Part shown: one piece after another, positions 1 to 7,561 of the stretch | How the letters are laid out: each line of letters starts with the position of its first letter | How positions within the stretch are numbered: position 1 is the stretch's first letter | DNA from: Streptomyces armeniacus | Lineage (GTDB): Bacteria; Actinomycetota; Actinomycetes; Streptomycetales; Streptomycetaceae | Direction: 5' to 3' | Assembly: GCF_003355155.1 (NCBI RefSeq) | Contig: NZ_CP031320.1 | Span: forward strand, 186,001 to 250,000 | DNA: 64,000 nt | The notes under the pieces: generated by a model | The model's input: only the letters and a program-made list of their open reading frames with translations | Told to the model about the DNA's origin: nothing | Database searches by the model: none | Position numbers and translations under genes: made by a program

Positions 1-2443
1 CTCCCGCGGAGTCCTGCTTCCCGAGGGTGTTCGCGGCCAGCGGTGTCGGTGGCCCTCCCTCGTACGTCACGCGCCACAGCGCGGAGTCGCCGTCCGCGGT
101 GAAGAACCCGCGGCCGTAGTCCTGGACGTACAGCGCGCCGTCGGCGCCGAACTTCCAGTCCATGAGGTTCCGGATGCCGCCCTCGCCCGCGGGCACGATC
201 GCGTCCAGGCTCTCGGCGTGCACCGGGAGTCCGCCGCTGCCCGCGTTGGACGGGTCCATGACGAGCGCGTGGCGCGGCTGGTCACCGTCGTAGAAGTCCC
301 CGGTGAACCACTTGCCGTCCCAGTACGACGGCCACTTGACCGCGCTGTTGCTGCCCTCGTCGAAGCGGTAGACCGGGCCCGTCATGGCCGCCTGGCCGCC
401 GCCCTTCAGCCACGGCAGCCGCAGCTGCTGCTCCTCCAGTTTGTAGCTGGGCACGCCGTCGGCGTTCCGGGGGAAGTCCGGACCGCCGCCCTGCGGCGAG
501 TACCAGATGTTGTTGTCGCGGGCCGGCGGCAGGTTCACCAGCCCGTCGTTGTTGGGGGACTCGTTCTTCAGGTCGCCGCAGTCGTACCAGTCCAGCGGCT
601 GCGTCGGATCGGGCAGATTGCGGTCCCGGTACGGCTGCCTGTTGCCCATGCAGTACGGCCAGCCCTGGTTGCCCGCCGAGGTGATGACGGCGAACGTGTC
701 GTACTTCGCGGGACCCCACGTGGTGCTGGGCTCGCCCGCGTCGGGCCCGACCCAGCCCGCGTACAGCCAGTCCGTCTCCTGGTCGACGGCGATGCGCGCC
801 GGGTTGCGTACGCCCATCACGTAGATCTCGGGCCGCGTCTTGCCGCCGCCCTCCTCGTTCCCGGTGAACAGGTTGCCCTCGGGGACGGTGTACGTGCCGT
901 CGGCCTCCGGGTGGATGCGGAGGATCTTGCCGTTGAGGTTGTTGGTGTTGCCCGCGGTGCGGCGCGCGTCGGCGAACGAGACGCCGCCGAAGTCGGGCTC
1001 CGGGTTGTTGCCCGAGTAACCGTCGCTGAACCGCGAGGAGTTGTTGTCCCCGGTGGCGATGTACAGGTTGCCCTTGGAGTCCCAGTCCATGCCGCCGCCC
1101 GCGTGGCAGCAGCTGTGGATCTGCACGGGCCAGCTCAGCAGGACCTTCTCGGAGGCCACGTCGAGCTTGTTGGTCGCCAGGTTCATCTTGAAGCGGGAGA
1201 CGCGCCGTTCGGCCATGTGCGCCGTACGGTCGATCTTCGCGTGCGGCGTCCAGTGCAGGTAGACGAGCCCGTTGGTGAGGAAGTCCGGGTCGAGCGCGAT
1301 GCCGAGCAGCCCCTCCTCGTTCTTGATCAGCTCGTCGCCGCCGCCCTTGTTGCCGAACACGTCGAGCGTGCCGGCCAGCGTGACCTTCCCCGTCTTCGGG
1401 TCCCAGACGTGCAGGGTGCCGTCGCCGAGGCCCATCTTCGGGTCGTTCCAGTCCGTCACCACCGGGGAGTTCGGCATGCCGCCGCCGCGCCCGATGGAGA
1501 ACACCCGGCCGTCGTCCGCGACATCCAGCCCGTGCGGCTCGCCGATCTGGTCGAGCTGGTCCGGCTGGTTGGGCTGGGTGACCCTCGTCGCCTTGTAGTT
1601 GGCGGCGATCGTCGCCTTGCAGTCGGCCTGCGTGAGCCGCGTCGTCCACTGCAGTGCACCGCTCAGGTGCTTGCGGAAGTTGGACTCGCCGAAGCTCGCG
1701 ACCGTGCCGCCCATGCCGGTGTAGAACGACCGGCCGCCCTCGTAGTCGCGGCACCACGAGACGGGGTGGTCCCAGCCGTTGGCGCCCTCGCCGGGGTCGT
1801 AGGTGCTCTCCCGTACGCGGGCGACGGTGTGCACCTTGCCGCTCGGGTTCTCCGCCCAGTTGAACCAGGTGTCGTTGCGCGCCCACTCCAGCGGCAGGCC
1901 CTTCGTGGCCGGATGGACGCGGTCGCCCACCTCGACGGTCGCCTTCTGCGGCGCCGTCGGGCCGCCCTCGGCCGGACGGCTGCCGATGAGGCCGGTGAAC
2001 CACTCGCTGTCCGGCTCGGCGCGGGCCGCGTCGTGCAGCCCGAGGAAGCCGCCGCCGGACTTGATGTACTCCGTGAACGCCGCCTCCTGGTCCGCGTCCA
2101 GCAGATCGCCGTCGGCGGAGAGGAACACGACGGCGTTGAACTTCTCCAGCTTCCCCGGCGTGAACACGCCCGGGTTGTCGCTGACTTCGGTGCTGAAGCG
2201 CTGCTCTTCGGGTGCCTCGCTGCCGATCTGCTCGATCGCCGCGATACCGGCCTGGGTGACGTCGTCCGGCGCGTTCTCGCCATGGAAGACGAGGACCCGG
2301 ACGTCGGCCGAGCCCGGAGGCTCCTGTCTCTTCTCGGCTCCGCCGCCGACATCGTTATCAGTGCGCGCGTTGGCGGGTGCTCCTGCCAGCAGCGACACGA
2401 TCATGGTGGCGGCAAGTGCTAGGACGTGTGCTCGGCGCCGCAT
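1..2443 (-). CDS. Secreted ThuA domain - PQQ-type sugar dehydrogenase fusion (3' end outside window)
   Basis: The ATG at 2443 follows an AGAGG-like ribosome site, and the frame stays open to base 1, so about 814 codons are visible and the C-terminus is missing. It starts with a signal peptide (MRRRAHVLALAATMIV, ending near APANA). A ThuA (trehalose-utilisation, class I glutamine-amidotransferase-like) domain covers roughly residues 45-270, with the motif VLVFHGEN and the later block YEGGRSFYTGMGG. A six-bladed glucose/sorbosone dehydrogenase domain follows from about residue 290, with IHSCCHAGGGMDW, VRNPARIAVD and GWPYCMGN. The protein is therefore exported, and by family it probably oxidises or binds sugars with PQQ. 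The same two domains recur as separate proteins at 33093-36959. It is divergent from the laccase and carries a CTGGACAAAGTT element upstream (2545-2556) that also occurs before 33093. The domains are clear; the substrate is unknown. Confidence 0.88.
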   Translation of the reverse strand, partial: MRRRAHVLALAATMIVSLLAGAPANARTDNDVGGGAEKRQEPPGSADVRVLVFHGENAPDDVTQAGIAAIEQIGSEAPEEQRFSTEVSDNPGVFTPGKLEKFNAVVFLSADGDLLDADQEAAFTEYIKSGGGFLGLHDAARAEPDSEWFTGLIGSRPAEGGPTAPQKATVEVGDRVHPATKGLPLEWARNDTWFNWAENPSGKVHTVARVRESTYDPGEGANGWDHPVSWCRDYEGGRSFYTGMGGTVASFGESNFRKHLSGALQWTTRLTQADCKATIAANYKATRVTQPNQPDQLDQIGEPHGLDVADDGRVFSIGRGGGMPNSPVVTDWNDPKMGLGDGTLHVWDPKTGKVTLAGTLDVFGNKGGGDELIKNEEGLLGIALDPDFLTNGLVYLHWTPHAKIDRTAHMAERRVSRFKMNLATNKLDVASEKVLLSWPVQIHSCCHAGGGMDWDSKGNLYIATGDNNSSRFSDGYSGNNPEPDFGGVSFADARRTAGNTNNLNGKILRIHPEADGTYTVPEGNLFTGNEEGGGKTRPEIYVMGVRNPARIAVDQETDWLYAGWVGPDAGEPSTTWGPAKYDTFAVITSAGNQGWPYCMGNRQPYRDRNLPDPTQPLDWYDCGDLKNESPNNDGLVNLPPARDNNIWYSPQGGGPDFPRNADGVPSYKLEEQQLRLPWLKGGGQAAMTGPVYRFDEGSNSAVKWPSYWDGKWFTGDFYDGDQPRHALVMDPSNAGSGGLPVHAESLDAIVPAGEGGIRNLMDWKFGADGALYVQDYGRGFFTADGDSALWRVTYEGGPPTPLAANTLGKQDSAG

Positions 2444-2544
2444 AGTTCGCACACCTCTCGTGGGTGCTCGTGGATGAACTGCAACGCCCTAGGAAGCTAA
2501 ACGACTTTTGCCGAGCCGCCAATGGCTATGACCGAAACCAACTG

Positions 2545-2556
2545 AACTTTGTCCAG
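2545..2556 (-). promoter_or_regulatory. Candidate shared operator (CTGGACAAAGTT)
   Basis: This 12-mer lies about 100 bp upstream of the ThuA-dehydrogenase start. It matches CTAGACAAAGAT at 32909-32920 upstream of the other sugar dehydrogenase gene, giving the consensus CTRGACAAAGWT. No binding protein can be read from sequence; the ROK regulator at 25464 is a guess. Confidence 0.35.
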
Positions 2557-2560
2557 AGGG

Positions 2561-2589
2561 TGGTCAAACTCTCGGAGGCTTCCTAGCAT
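2561..2589 (+). promoter_or_regulatory. Candidate vegetative promoter for the laccase gene
   Basis: A TGGTCA hexamer at 2561-2566 and a TAGCAT hexamer at 2584-2589 are 17 bp apart. They resemble the -35 and -10 regions of HrdB-type promoters and lie about 65 bp before the laccase start. The -35 match is poor, so this is tentative. Confidence 0.25.
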
Positions 2590-2654
2590 GACTGGCCGTC
2601 AACGTCGTGGAAGACGACCGAGGGTCGTGAGAGACGACCGAGGAAGGTATCCGC

Positions 2655-3617
2655 ATGGCGCGATCACGCTTTTCCCGGCGGACGTTCACCAGCGGCGCGG
2701 CTCTGGCCGCGCTCACCCCGACCGGCCTCGCCACGGCACACGCCGCCGACGCGCGGACCGCCGCGGCGCAGCCCGCGGCCGCGGCGGCCGGCGAGACACG
2801 CCTCGTCACGATGTACATCGAGGCGCTGCCCGACGGGCAGATGGGCTACGGCCTCAAGCCCGGCGAGGCGACCATCCCCGGACCGCTCCTGGAGATGTAC
2901 GAGGGCGACACGCTGCACATCGAGGTCGTCAACACCCTGGACGTGGCGGCGAGTCTGCACGTGCACGGCGTGGACTACGAGATCGACAGCGACGGCACCC
3001 ATATGACTGACAGCGTTGTCGAACCGGGCCAGAAACGGCTCTACACCTGGAAGTCGCACGAGCCGGGGAAACGCGCGGACGGCACGTACGTACACGGCAG
3101 CGCCGGCTACTGGCACTACCACGACCACGTCGTCGGCACCCACCACGGCACCGGCGGCATCCGCAACGGCCTCTACGGCGGGCTGATCGTACGGCGCAAG
3201 GGGGACCCCGTCCCCGACAAGCAGTTCACCTGCGTCTTCAACGACATGACCATCAACAACCGGACCGGCAAGCCGGGTGACGACACGCCCAACTTCAAGG
3301 TGAAGCAGGGCGAGCGCTGCGAGTTCCTGGTGATCACGCACGGCGAGTTCTACCACACGTTCCACGTGCACGGTCACCGCTGGGCGGACAACCGTACGGG
3401 CATGCTGGCCGGGCCGGACGACCCGAGCATCATCGTCGACAACAAGATCTGCGGCCCCGGCGACTCGTTCGGCTTCCAGGTGATCGCGGGCGAACACGTG
3501 GGCCCCGGGGAGTGGATGTACCACTGCCATGTCCAGAGCCACGCGGACATGGGCATGGCGGGCCTCTTCGTGGTGACGGACGAGAGCGGCAACGTGCCGG
3601 GGGGCGGGGGCCACTGA
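2655..3617 (+). CDS. Small two-domain laccase (multicopper oxidase)
   Basis: This 320-residue protein matches the size and layout of Streptomyces small laccases, which are two-cupredoxin enzymes that act as trimers and oxidise phenols outside the cell. A Tat-like leader ([14 protein letters not shown]) precedes the first domain. Copper-ligand motifs appear in the expected order: HVHG near residue 100, WHYHDH near 153, HTFHVHGH near 235, and [13 protein letters not shown] near 289, which holds the type 1 copper ligands. The ATG is preceded by GAGGAAGG at a good distance. It stands alone, divergent from the ThuA-dehydrogenase gene, and is followed by a cluster of short repeats. The family call is secure; the natural substrate is not known. 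Confidence 0.95.
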   Translation: MARSRFSRRTFTSGAALAALTPTGLATAHAADARTAAAQPAAAAAGETRLVTMYIEALPDGQMGYGLKPGEATIPGPLLEMYEGDTLHIEVVNTLDVAASLHVHGVDYEIDSDGTHMTDSVVEPGQKRLYTWKSHEPGKRADGTYVHGSAGYWHYHDHVVGTHHGTGGIRNGLYGGLIVRRKGDPVPDKQFTCVFNDMTINNRTGKPGDDTPNFKVKQGERCEFLVITHGEFYHTFHVHGHRWADNRTGMLAGPDDPSIIVDNKICGPGDSFGFQVIAGEHVGPGEWMYHCHVQSHADMGMAGLFVVTDESGNVPGGGGH

Positions 3618-3642
3618 GCCTTTGCCCCTCGACGGTCGGCCC

Positions 3643-3800
3643 ATCCAGCCCGTCTCTCCGATTGACGACGGGCGTACGGCCGCGCCACCCAGCCGGTCCG
3701 CCGGTTGGCGAGGTCGGGAGGCCGCGGCATCCAGCCCGTCTGCCGGTTGGCGACGGCGGGAGGCCGCGGCATCCAGCCCGACCGGCGTTTGAGGACGGCC
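3643..3800 (+). repeat. Tandem block of four degenerate copies of the interspersed hairpin repeat
   Basis: The laccase-to-aminotransferase gap holds four copies, about 43 bp apart, of a unit built on ATCCAGCCCGTC...GGTTGGCGACGG. The last copy (3771-3800) is the closest to the consensus CAGCCCGTCCGGCGTTTGAGGACGGCC, with one base changed. The two middle units share the flank AGGCCGCGGC, which indicates local duplication. No gene is evident between 3618 and 4099. Short direct repeats of ACGTACGCAC lie at about 4019-4046. Confidence 0.8.
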
Positions 3801-4099
3801 CTCAGCCACGGTGGTGCCGAGGCGGGTCGCACGCCGCGGACCACCCCGCGGGGGCGTGGCCTCGCGCCGCACCGGTGCGCACCGGCGGCGCGGGCCGCCC
3901 ACCGGGCCGTGGGGGCCCGGATGCGTCCTCAGGCGCCGGACGGGCTGGACGGGCGGCACGGGCCGTACGGCGCATGTCGCCCGCCGCCCCGGACACCCGT
4001 CTGCCAGAGTGACCGTGACGTACGCACACGTACGCACACGTACGTATGCGCAGCGCGCCTGAAGAGCGCGAGGGACAGCGGAACGGTGGAGGCAGGCCG

Positions 4100-5455
4100 A
4101 TGCGGCACACCGACGTGGCGACGGCCGCATGCGGCTACTGGCACCGCCGCGGTCTGCACACCGAGCCCGGCCAGGTCGTCACCGCCCCGGGCGCGCCGCT
4201 CCTCCTGCTCGCGCTGCTCGCCGGGGCCGCCGCCACCCCCGCCGGTCCGGCACCGGGCGCGCTCGGGGAACGGGCGGTGCGCCGGGAGGCCGTCACCGGG
4301 GCGACAGCCGCCCCCGGCGTGACCGCGGCCCCCGGTGCGTCCGCCGCCCCCGGCCAGGCCCCCGCGGCGGGCGGGCCACCGGAGGGCGGGGGCCCCGGCG
4401 GCGCGCCGCCCGGCGGCCAGGGCCCGACCGGTCAAGGACCCGGCGCCGTCCTGCTGCCCCGCCCCAGCGCCGCCTGGCACGCCCCGCAGGCGCGGCTCCT
4501 CGGGCGGCCCGTACACCCGGTCCCCGTGCCCGCCGAGTGCGGCGGTGTGCCCGACCCGTTCGCGCTGCTGGAAGCCGTACGACGGGCCCGCGCCGACGGC
4601 GGCGACCCCCGCGTCCTGCTGCTCTCCGTCGCCGACGACCCCACCGGCACCACTGCGCCGCCCGAGCTGCTGCACGAGGTGTGCGAGGCCGCCGTGAACG
4701 AGGGCCTCCTCATCGTCAGCGACGAGAGCTGGCGCGACACCTCCCACAGCACGCGGGACACGGTCGTCGTCAGCCCCGCCGAGATGGTCGGGGACGGCCA
4801 CGCCGACTCGGTCGTCGTCCTCGCCGGACTGAACGCCGCGCTGCTGCCGCCGGGGCTGAGCGCGGGCATCGCCCGCTTCCCGGACAGCGACTACGGCCGT
4901 GCGCTCGGCGACCACGTACGCGAAGTGCTCGGCGCCCTGCACACGGGCCTGCACGGGCCGGACGCCGACGCGGCGGCTGAGGCGCTGGCCGAGCCCGCGC
5001 ACGTACGGGAGCGGCGCGCCGCGGAGGCGGCGCTGCACGGGGCGTACGCGGCGGCCCTGCACGACGAGTTCACGGCGGCCGGGGCGCTGTGCCGTCCGCC
5101 GCAGGTCGGGCGGCACCTGTACGTGGACCTGGAGCAGTCCCGTACGCGGCTCGCGGCACACGGGATCGAGGACGCCGCGGCGCTGGAGGCGGAACTGGTG
5201 CGGCGGCTCGGCCCGTACGCGACCGGCGGGCACCGAGTCGGGGACGATCCGCTGGGGTTGCGGGTACGGATCTCGACGGAGGTGCTGGCGGCGGGTGTGC
5301 CGTCTGCGGACGTACGGGCCGCGGACGTACGGGCCGCGGACGTACGGGCCGCGGACGTACGGGCCCCCGGCGCGCGTCCGATGGAACTGCCCGGCGTGCC
5401 CGAGGCACTTGAGGCTGTGCATACGGCTCTCGCGGAGCTGCTCGCCTCCGACTGA
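4100..5455 (+). CDS. Aminotransferase class I/II-fold protein lacking the PLP lysine
   Basis: I start this at the ATG at 4100, 8 nt after GGAGG, rather than the ATG at 4046, giving 451 residues. The fold-type I core is recognisable. It has a pyridine-binding-type aspartate block (VSDESWRDTSH) and, 45 residues on, the segment VVLAGLNAALLPPGLSAGIARF where normal enzymes have S-x-S-K followed by GLRxG. No lysine occurs there, so ordinary transaminase chemistry is unlikely. A Gly/Pro/Ala-rich insert of about 65 residues sits near residues 45-120. Four exact 15-bp repeats near the C-terminus (5306-5365) encode ADVRA four times. It may be a pseudo-enzyme with a binding or regulatory role. The fold call is good; the function is unknown. 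Confidence 0.75.
   Translation: MRHTDVATAACGYWHRRGLHTEPGQVVTAPGAPLLLLALLAGAAATPAGPAPGALGERAVRREAVTGATAAPGVTAAPGASAAPGQAPAAGGPPEGGGPGGAPPGGQGPTGQGPGAVLLPRPSAAWHAPQARLLGRPVHPVPVPAECGGVPDPFALLEAVRRARADGGDPRVLLLSVADDPTGTTAPPELLHEVCEAAVNEGLLIVSDESWRDTSHSTRDTVVVSPAEMVGDGHADSVVVLAGLNAALLPPGLSAGIARFPDSDYGRALGDHVREVLGALHTGLHGPDADAAAEALAEPAHVRERRAAEAALHGAYAAALHDEFTAAGALCRPPQVGRHLYVDLEQSRTRLAAHGIEDAAALEAELVRRLGPYATGGHRVGDDPLGLRVRISTEVLAAGVPSADVRAADVRAADVRAADVRAPGARPMELPGVPEALEAVHTALAELLASD
5306..5365 (+). repeat. In-frame 15-bp minisatellite, four exact copies
   Basis: The unit GCGGACGTACGGGCC is repeated four times without change inside the aminotransferase-like gene, adding the peptide ADVRA repeatedly near its C-terminus. 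The period is a multiple of three, so copy-number change would keep the frame. The core is CGTACGG, as in other minisatellites of this window. Confidence 0.95.
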
Positions 5456-5545
5456 GGTGCGCTCCGCGCGGTCCGCAGGCGGTGGCGCCGAACGGCGGTC
5501 GTGGTCGGCCGAGCGGCGTGGTCCCGGCCCGACCGTGCTCGCTCC

Positions 5546-5576
5546 GGTCCGTCCTCAAACGCCGGACGGGCTTGAT
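5546..5576 (-). repeat. Interspersed hairpin repeat copy
   Basis: On the plus strand this reads GTCCGTCCTCAAACGCCGGA then CGGGCTTGAT, the reverse complement of the consensus. It lies just past the stop of the DedA gene, between two convergent genes, where its CCGTCC/GGACGG arms could form a hairpin and help end transcripts. Confidence 0.85.
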
Positions 5577-5588
5577 CCGCGCCGGGAC

Positions 5589-6365
5589 TCAGCGCACCGT
5601 GCTGTCCCGGCTGTCCTGCTTGCCCCGGCCATCCTGGCCATCCTGGCCATCCTGGCCGTCGGGCGCCTCGTGCCCTCCGTCCGTACGCCGTGCCGTCCGC
5701 GCCGTACGGCGTTCCGTACGGCCCCCTCCGCGTCGGCCACGGATGCGGCGCCAGACCGTCGGTGCCACGCTCACCAGGACCGTCAGGCCGACCGCCGCCG
5801 CCACGCCCTGCCACGGCTCGGGGAAGAGCGAGCCGCCCGCGACGCCGATGAGCTGGTACGTCGCCGTCCATGCCAGGCATGCCGGAATGTCCCCGCGTAC
5901 GAAGTTCCGCATCCGCATGTGCGACATCAGGCAGGCCAGCATCACGGGAATCCGCCCCGCGGGCACCAGCCTGGACACCACCAGCACCGCCACGCCGTGC
6001 CGGTCGAGCTTCTCGCGGGCCTGGGCGAGCCGTTCCGGCGCCGCCCGTTCGCGCAGCTGCTCCAGCCAGCGGGAGCCGTTGCGGGAGCCCATGCCGCGCT
6101 GTCCCAGCCAGTACAGCCCGAGGTCGCCGAGGAACGCGGCCAGCGCCGCCACGCCGAACACCAGCAGCAGCGACACTGCCGGGACGCTCTGGTGGAACGC
6201 GACCACCGCGGCCCCGCTGACCAGCGCGCCCGTCGGCACCACCGGCACCAGCGAGCCGAAGACCACCAGCAGGAACAGCGACGGATAGCCGATCGCCTGC
6301 TGCGTCGTCTCGGGCGGCACCGCCCGTACCGCCGCGAACAATTCCCCGCCGAGCGCCGTGATCAT
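5589..6365 (-). CDS. DedA/SNARE-associated family membrane protein
   Basis: This 258-residue protein has several hydrophobic helices and the DedA signature region, including the block SRLVPAGRIPVMLACLMSHM. That block resembles the conserved R-x-x-P-x-x-R/G motif of lipid-flipping DedA proteins of the inner membrane. The C-terminal 50 residues are a basic, low-complexity tail (RTERRTARTARRTDGG and GQDGQDGQDG) that looks expendable and locally repetitive. Its start overlaps the stop of the upstream metallo-hydrolase gene by 4 nt, so the two are translationally coupled. By family it could be an undecaprenyl-phosphate or phospholipid transporter; the exact role is unknown. Confidence 0.88.
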   Translation of the reverse strand: MITALGGELFAAVRAVPPETTQQAIGYPSLFLLVVFGSLVPVVPTGALVSGAAVVAFHQSVPAVSLLLVFGVAALAAFLGDLGLYWLGQRGMGSRNGSRWLEQLRERAAPERLAQAREKLDRHGVAVLVVSRLVPAGRIPVMLACLMSHMRMRNFVRGDIPACLAWTATYQLIGVAGGSLFPEPWQGVAAAVGLTVLVSVAPTVWRRIRGRRGGGRTERRTARTARRTDGGHEAPDGQDGQDGQDGRGKQDSRDSTVR

Positions 6366-7138
6366 ACGGACGTCTCCAGCCGCGCGGTTTCCCCGTGCCG
6401 GAGCCGGTGCACCCGTACGTGCGGTGTGAGCTGCGCCGCGAGCCGGGCGAACTCGTCGCCGGGGGAGTGGAACTCGTGCGGTCTGATCGCGTCCATGCCG
6501 ATCGGCCAGTACGTGCCGTAGTGCACCGGTACGGCGCAGCGCGGGCTGATCCGCGTGAGCGCCTGTGCCGCGCCGCCCGCGTCCAGATGCCCGTCACCGA
6601 GGTACGGGCCCCAGCCGCCGACCGGCAGCAGCGCCACGTCCACGGTGCCGACGGCGTCGGCCATGCCGTCGAACAGGCCGGTGTCACCGGCGAAGTACGT
6701 ACGGGCCTCGCCCTCCACCACGTAACCCAGCGCGGGCGCGCGGTGCGTGCCGTACGGGAGGCGGCGGCCGTCGTGCGCCGCGGGCACCGCGCACACCCGT
6801 ACGGGGCCGGTCCGCACCACGTCGCCGGGGACCACCTCCACCAGGTCGAGCAGCGTGCCGAGCCGGCGCAGGCCGGGCACCGCGCGGGGCGCGCCGCGCG
6901 GCACGACGACGCGGGTGCCGGGCGGCAGCCGCGTGAGCGAGCCGACGTGCAGGTGGTCGGCGTGCAGATGGGACACGAGGACGACGTCCGCGAGCGTCGC
7001 GGAGACGGGCGGGAGCGCGCCGCGCCGTCGGCGGAGGTGTGCCATGCGGCGTACGAGAAGCGGGTCCGTGAGCACGGTGACACCCGAGTCCCGGACTGTG
7101 GCGGTGGCGTGACCCCACCACGTGACCTCCACCGGCAC
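6362..7138 (-). CDS. MBL-fold metal-dependent hydrolase (UlaG/NAPE-PLD-like)
   Basis: This 258-residue protein opens with VTWWGHATATV, typical of the UlaG-like metallo-beta-lactamase branch. It carries the metal motif SHLHADHLHVGS (HxHxDH), the central YFAGDTG aspartate and the late histidine in VPVHYGTYW. These predict a two-metal phosphodiesterase or lactonase in the cytoplasm. It is the first gene of a two-gene unit with DedA (4-nt overlap), which suggests a lipid-linked substrate by analogy with NAPE-PLD. The substrate is inferred only. The 423-bp gap upstream contains two inverted copies of the hairpin repeat. Confidence 0.88.
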   Translation of the reverse strand: MPVEVTWWGHATATVRDSGVTVLTDPLLVRRMAHLRRRRGALPPVSATLADVVLVSHLHADHLHVGSLTRLPPGTRVVVPRGAPRAVPGLRRLGTLLDLVEVVPGDVVRTGPVRVCAVPAAHDGRRLPYGTHRAPALGYVVEGEARTYFAGDTGLFDGMADAVGTVDVALLPVGGWGPYLGDGHLDAGGAAQALTRISPRCAVPVHYGTYWPIGMDAIRPHEFHSPGDEFARLAAQLTPHVRVHRLRHGETARLETSV

Positions 7139-7191
7139 GTGTGCTCCTCTCCGCGGCGGGGGCGCCGCCCCTCCTTGAGCGTAGCCGCCCG

Positions 7192-7220
7192 TTCAGCCCG
7201 TCCGGCGTTTGAGGACGGCC
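7192..7220 (+). repeat. Interspersed hairpin repeat copy
   Basis: The sequence CAGCCCGTCCGGCGTTTGA followed by GGACGGCC matches the consensus exactly. The outer arms GCCCGTCC and GGACGGCC pair with one mismatch around a 9-nt loop. Together with the inverted copy at 7342-7371 it brackets about 120 bp of the gap 7139-7561, in which I see no gene. Confidence 0.9.
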
Positions 7221-7341
7221 CGGAGCGGCCACCGGCCGGCGGCGGGCCTGGTGCGCGGCCATTCCGCTGCCGGGTTTCCGGTCACCCGGGCCGTCGCGAC
7301 GGGACCGGCGCGGGGCACAGCGCGCCTCCGCCGTGGCCGGG

Positions 7342-7371
7342 GGCCGTCCTCAATCGCCGGACGGGCTTGAT
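7342..7371 (-). repeat. Interspersed hairpin repeat copy (inverted relative to 7192)
   Basis: The plus strand reads GGCCGTCCTCAATCGCCGGA then CGGGCTTGAT. The preceding GTGGCCGGGG also precedes the copy at 38900, so the true unit is longer than the 27-bp core. Confidence 0.9.
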
Positions 7372-7561
7372 TTTGCTGAGGTCCGCTCCCAGATGACCGG
7401 TGGGCCGCTGGGTCGGAGGGTCCGACCCCTACGGGTCGTATCGGGCGTAAGCCCGAGGCTTCCGGGGCGCGCACTGTGAAAAAGTGGACAATGTCCCGCG
7501 CCCCGACGTGTGCGTCCGCCGCGCGCGGGCGTGCGTGACCGGAACGTGAGGAGACCACAGC

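Noticed and set aside
218..2422. A 734-codon plus-strand frame opposite the ThuA-dehydrogenase gene
   Set aside because: The minus frame carries a signal peptide and two clear domains; the plus frame is compositional noise.
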